The notes below the pieces were generated by a model. It was not told where the DNA came from. It made no database searches and saw nothing but the letters and a program-made list of their open reading frames with translations. From Roseateles sp. XES5 (lineage in GTDB: Bacteria; Pseudomonadota; Alphaproteobacteria; Rhizobiales; Rhizobiaceae): a DNA stretch of 64,000 bases. Positions within the stretch are counted from its first letter, which is position 1. Every line of letters begins with the position of its first letter. The position numbers and the translations under genes are program-made. Where the stretch lies: the NCBI RefSeq assembly GCF_020535545.1, contig NZ_CP084753.1:806001-870000 (forward strand), written 5' to 3'. This document shows positions 42,501-48,500 of the stretch, one piece after another.

Positions 42501-45500
42501 CATCGCCCTGGCGCCCGTCGAGGACGTTCTCCTGGTTCGGCAGCCCCGTCAGAATGTTGTCGCCACGGTTGCCGCCGGCGATCTGGAGGAGTTCCTCGAC
42601 GTCCGAGATCTTGATGGTCGAACCATCGTAGAACTTGAACAGCTCGACACCGTCCTCGGCATCGCGGAACTGGTTGCGGATGCGCAGCGTATCCGTGCGC
42701 CCCGTGATCGAGATCAGGAGGTCGTTGCCGTCTTTCGTGAAGACGACATTGTCGCGGGTGATGCCGCCACCGAAAAGCACGACATCATCGACGGGCACAC
42801 GCACGCCATGCCGGTCGGTCCAGCCTGCCCGGACACGCCGGTCGATAATGACATCCTGGCCATAACCCGCATCGAATTTGTAGGTGTCGCCACCATCCCC
42901 GCCGGTCAGGGTGTCATTGCCCTCCCGGCCGTCGAGGGTCTCGGCGAAATTGGAGCCGGTGATAATGTCGTCGCCGGACGTCCCGACGAGGTCGATATCC
43001 TCGGGATTGACGTCCAGGAAGGAAACGGTGCGGTCGGTGAAGACGAGACTTTCAACGGCATAGGTCTGCTGGGAGTCGCGGACATACTGGTTCTCCAGCA
43101 CGAAGCGCTGACCCGTTGCACGCACTGTGATGACGAGGTCGAGCGCGGTGCGTGAGAAATCGACATCGGTCGAAGCGATGCCCTCGAAGACGACCTGGTC
43201 GTTGCCGGAGCTGTCGAGGATGGTGTCGTTCCCCTCCCCGATCGCGACGCGATAGACGTCGTTGCCGCCAAAGCCGATCAGGCGATCGTCGCCGGCGCCG
43301 CCGTCGAGATGATCCGACAGCTCTTCATAGCCATAGATCGTATCGTTGCCGACGGTCTTGGCGATGTCGATATAGTGCTGCGCCAGCTTGAGGCCGGTCC
43401 AGGTCGTCCCGTCTCCGAACTGAATGTCCTCGATGATGTTGAGGAAGCCGAAGATCGGAACGGTATCGAGGAAGTCCTGCAGGACGACTTCGTCGTTGGT
43501 GCCCTTGATCCGCATGCGCAGCGTGTCGCTCGCGCCGTCGCGCAGGAAGTCGAGATCGGTCCAGCGGATCTGGTCGATAAACTTCAGCTTGTCGTGCTGC
43601 GGCGGCTCGAAAAGGCCGGGGATCGCATTGTCGATGATGACGTCGCGGCCATAGCCGCGGCCGAAGATGTAGGTGTCGTCTCCCTCCTTGCCGGACAGGA
43701 AGTCGTTGCCCGCCCCACCATCGAGCGTATTCGCGTTGAGCATGCCGAAGATCGCATCGTCGGCCGTGGTCTTCGCATTCTTCAGGACCTGTTCGACGAT
43801 CTGCCCGAAATCGAGGCTCGACCCGTCGTCGAAGATGAAGCGTTCGATCAGGTTCGGGGCGACATAGTCCAGGCCGTCACCACTTCCCATGAGCTCGGAG
43901 AACATGCCAAGCCCGAGGCGAACGCCGCCGAACTGGCCGACGATCTCGATCGTATCGGTGGTGGGATTGCCCTGATCGTCGAGGATGACGATCTTGAGGT
44001 TGGCGCTTTCACCATCCCGGATCAGCCTGAGGTGCTCGGCGGTGATGCCGCCCTTGAAGCTGAGGATGTCGATTCCGGCCTTGACCGGGCCGAAGGAGAA
44101 GGTGCCGAGGTCGTCGATGACGTCCTGGCCGTCCCCCCGCTGGAAGACGTAGATGTCGCCGCCGGCACCGCCGGACATGTAGTCATTGCCACGCCCACCC
44201 CAGAGAACGTCTCCGGAGCCGGAGCCCATCAGCGAATCGTTGAACAGACCGGCTGCACGTTCCTTGTCGACGACCTCCATCGACATGCGAAAACGGTCCC
44301 AGGCCACGCCATCGGCGAAGATGATCGCGCTGACGCCCGAGTCCACACGCTTACCGTTCGACAGCAACTCGTTCAGTTCGCCAAGGAACTGGTCGGTCAG
44401 CCTGATCGAATTGGGGCGGCCCTTGATCTGGAGGATCAGATCCTCACCGTCGCGGATCGCCGTCACATCGGTCGAGAGGACATCCGTGAAGCGCAATTCG
44501 TCCGATGCGCCGAGATCCTTGTCATCGATGAGGTCGTTGCCGGAGTTGCGTCCAACGAAATAGTAGTCGGCGCCTTTGCCGCCGCGAAGCGTCTGGTCAC
44601 CCGCGGTCATATAGAAATAGTCGGTTCCGTCGGTGCCATCGACGATCGTGTCGCTGACGCCATGGGTGACGATGCGTTCTTCATTGACGCCCAGCGCATG
44701 GGCGACGCCACGGATATCGAGGTCAATGCTGACGGTCTCGAAGGCCGAGACGAGCATCTGCATGATGAAGGCCTGATCGATCTTGAGCGTGCTGCCGACA
44801 AGATTGCCTTCGCCCGACGGGTGATAGTCGGGATAGACCTGCGAAAGGATGGCGTGCCAATCGGTCAGATAGTCGAGCACCGCGTCATTGGCGTTGCTTG
44901 CCGGCGCACCGCGGAAAATTGCCGCGAACATCGGGGCGAGTTCGCGGTTCGTCGTCGGCTTGTACATGTCCGAAGCGACGTCATAAGTCACACCGGCGAA
45001 GAAGTCCTTCAGGCCGCCTTGGGCCGCGAGCCTGACGGCCATGCGCCTCGACGTGCCGATATATTGCTCCATGACCGGCTGGAGCAGGTCGATCATCATC
45101 GCGATGCCGGAGACATATCTCTCCGGATCGGGCGAGAGATTGGCGCTACCGGTTGGCCCGACCGCATAGCTGATATGGCCGGTTGCGTTGTTTACATGGG
45201 CCGTCAGGATCTCGGGCCTGAAATCGACGCCGCTCAGCGAGACAGCGAAATGGAACTGCGCAGGCGTCAGCATCTCGACGCGATAGGTCGACTCGTCGGT
45301 CGAGTTCACCTCGTCAAGAGTGTCGAAATCGATCGCATAGTTGCGCAGATTGAACTCGCGGCTGTCGCCGGTCTTCCATTCGAGCTGGATCGCGCGATCG
45401 AGATTGCGAGCCCAGACATAGAAGGTTCCGTCCTGGTCAGTGACCTTTACGGTGTAGTCGACAGCGATGCCGTCCGTGAAGCGGACGCCGATCCTATCGA

Positions 45501-48500
45501 CCGGCAGGTTTGCGTAGGGGTTGAAGCCAAGTTCTTCCGTCCGCCACTCCGTGCCTGCCGCATGGGGCAGCGCCAGAATATCGGCCTTGGTCGCATAGGT
45601 CGTGGTGGCGTTGGACGCGAGCTTCCACGTTCCGTCGGCCTGTTTGATGCCGTAGTCGAGGATCACGGCGCGGCCGTTTACGACACGCATCAGATAGGGA
45701 GCCGCCTCACGGGCCGTCAGTTCCTGCGCGCGGTCTGACGGCGACCAGGTCTGTTCGAGATGCCAATTGGCACCGGAGGCTGCAGCCTGAGCCAGCACAT
45801 CCTGCAGCGTGGCGCGGGCAATCGCATTGCCCTGCGCATCCTTGACGGGTTGGCCGGAAGCGAGGGTCCAATAGCCTCCCTGGGCGTCCTCGACATAGAC
45901 GCCGCGGTCGAGCAGCACGGGCTTGCCGGCCCCGTCGACGCCAACCAGTACGGGCGTCAACTCGCGCGTCTGCTCAAGGGTTTCGCCCCAGGCGCCGAGC
46001 ACATTCCCGACTTGTGCAACAAGGGTGCGAAGATTGGGCGATGTCATCGCCGCAGCCGTCGACGAGACGAGGTTGCTGAAACCGATATCGTTGGCGGTTG
46101 CGACGGAAAGATTGGTGATCCGCCCGAAACCCTTGATGTCGAGAGCCGTGGCCGATTGCCAGGCGCCGTGGCCGGCCTCCCCGGCGTAACGGGTGTCGGT
46201 ATCGTTCGACGCCAGGATGGCGTCGTACATGTTCCGCACAATCCCGCTCTCGAAGGTCACATCCCCCACGCCCGTCAGGCGCGCGCCTTGCGGAGTTCGA
46301 ACGTCGAGCGCCCGTGCCCCGAGGTCGAGCGACACAATCCCGAGCTGATCGAGTGTCTTCAACTCGCCCGCATCGGTGATGCCATTGCGATTATAGTCCT
46401 GCCAGACGCGCAGTTCCGACCAGAGGACGTCGGCGCGGGTGATTTTTCCATCGCCGTTGGAATCGAGTTCGGACAACTGGGCGAAACCGGAACGGCCAAC
46501 GCCGCCAAACATCTCGGAGACATTGTCGATGCGGCTATTGCCATTGAGGTCGCGAACGAGGAACCCGTCGTCGCCCTTCAGCCAGCCGGTTCGCTCGGCG
46601 AAGAGGTCACCGTCGACATCGAAATAGACATTGCTGGTTGCGATTTCGGTCGTCTCGATGCCGTCTCCATCAAGATCGATCACAAGCGGGTCCGCCGGAT
46701 TGGACCACTTCAAGCCGTCCGTGAACCGTTCAGCGGCGGCGGCAAGCGTGATCGCCTGATCGATCAGGGTGTTTCCACCCCATTTTGCCGCCATCGCGAT
46801 GCCGATAGCGCCCAGCAAAGGCTCCAGGAGCGTCATCATTGCCGCGAGAGGATTGGGCGCCTTGAACACCATCCCAAACGTGCCCTGACCTTTGAGGCCA
46901 GCCTGCTGGAATCCAATAAAGCTTCCAACGAGATCGAAGTTCTCGATCTTCATCCAGCCCTTGAGGATGCCTTGCGCGTCGAGAGCCTGTTGAGCCTTGT
47001 AGGCCTCACTCGGCTCGGCACCAATAACGGCGGTGAAGAGCTGATCGAACTGGTTGGTAATATACATATCCACCCCGCCGTTCGCATTCGGGCGGAACAT
47101 GTATGTCATCCAGGGGAAGAGATGGTCGAAATAGACCGACCGCGTCGGGTCGTATTTCCCGTTTTCATCAAGAGATGAATAGAAATTCGCAAGACCGGTA
47201 ACGGCGCCGACACCGCCGCCCAGGAAGAGCCCAGCAATCCCGCCTTCCGCATTGCCACCGGTGAGCGTGACACCATAGAACTTTAGGACGTCGCTATGCT
47301 GGGCGTCTTTCATAACCGTGTTGGCGGCATACCAGATATTGTCGCTGTTCTCTTTCGTGTCAGCGACTTTGCCGCCCGTCTCTGGATCGATACCGTCAAT
47401 GGTGTCACCATAGATGATGCCACCATTCGAGCGGTTAAAGATCCAGTCTCGTCCAGTCCCACCGGCGGAAGTAGCCTTCTCCCCGCCGAGGACGATAACC
47501 CAGTCATCACCCGCCCCGGCATCAAGTTTAAGCGTATATTCTTGAGTGGCACGCTTAGCGTTCGGATCACGCGGAACCGGCTGATTCCCTCTCGGGTCTC
47601 CCGACGCTTGCCATTCTTCTCGCTGCTTTTCGGCACGGCGCTCACCGTCGCGAACTGACCGCTCAAGTGCTTCGCCAATCTTAATGATCTCTGGCACCCA
47701 ACCGATCAAGACGTCGTCACCGGCTTCGCCATAGACTTCACCAGCACTTCGATGAATCAGCCAATTATCTGAACTATCGCCGTACAGCGCGGAAACATCG
47801 TCACCAATGAGGATATCATTTCCGCTTCCAGGGATCGAGGCAGACTCTCCCCCTGTCCATTCAATCGAGCGGCCGGTGACCGTCTCGATGGATGTTTCAA
47901 CTAAACCTCCAAGTTCCTTCTTAGCCCACTCCAGATAAGATCCGATTTTTTTCTCAAACTGAGTAAGGCTATCATCAATCGTCTTCAATACTTGGTAGAC
48001 GACTCCGTTTTGATCAAGGCCATACTCATTGACGAGGTAGCCAACTACTTTTCGGATTGCCGCATAGGTTGCAACAGCCGTCAATGAGAATATTACCGCA
48101 GGGCCAATTGGCGACATCGATGCAGCAGCAATAGCCGCATACAATGGAAGCGACTGCATCGCTTCATTCGCGGCATGTCTGAGGTAAAGCTCGAATGCAC
48201 CGGGTACATTCTTCCGCCTATCCCACTCCACCCAGATGTCAGCCATTGCCAGCGCACTGGCAGCCATCGTCATGGCCACCCGCGGTTTGTTCAACGCCCC
48301 ATCGGGGTGTTCAAAGTACTCTGCAGCTTTTCGCATCCCATTGCGGATAAATTCGGGAGCGCTATCGCCAACATCACGATATGCTTCAACAATTAACTTC
48401 GCTCGCTGTTCTGAATAGCTAGAATACTCGGCCATTCGTTCTGCTGAAGACCGGTATCCATCAAGATATGCTCTCTCTAATTCACTTTGCGTATATCTCG

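Larger units (their letters stand above)
28870..44650 (-). repeat. Main RTX (haemolysin-type calcium-binding) array of the giant protein
   Basis: Residues about 1549-6809. Units of about 110-150 residues, each with several GGxGxDxLx nonapeptides (for example LSGGAGNDTLNGGTGNDFLR), a YxFxxGDGxDxIxD element, and a strand-rich partner ending in FADGTxWT, the haemolysin-related domain. These bind calcium and fold after export through a type I system. The lectin and two galactose-binding-like domains are inserted within it. Confidence 0.9.
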
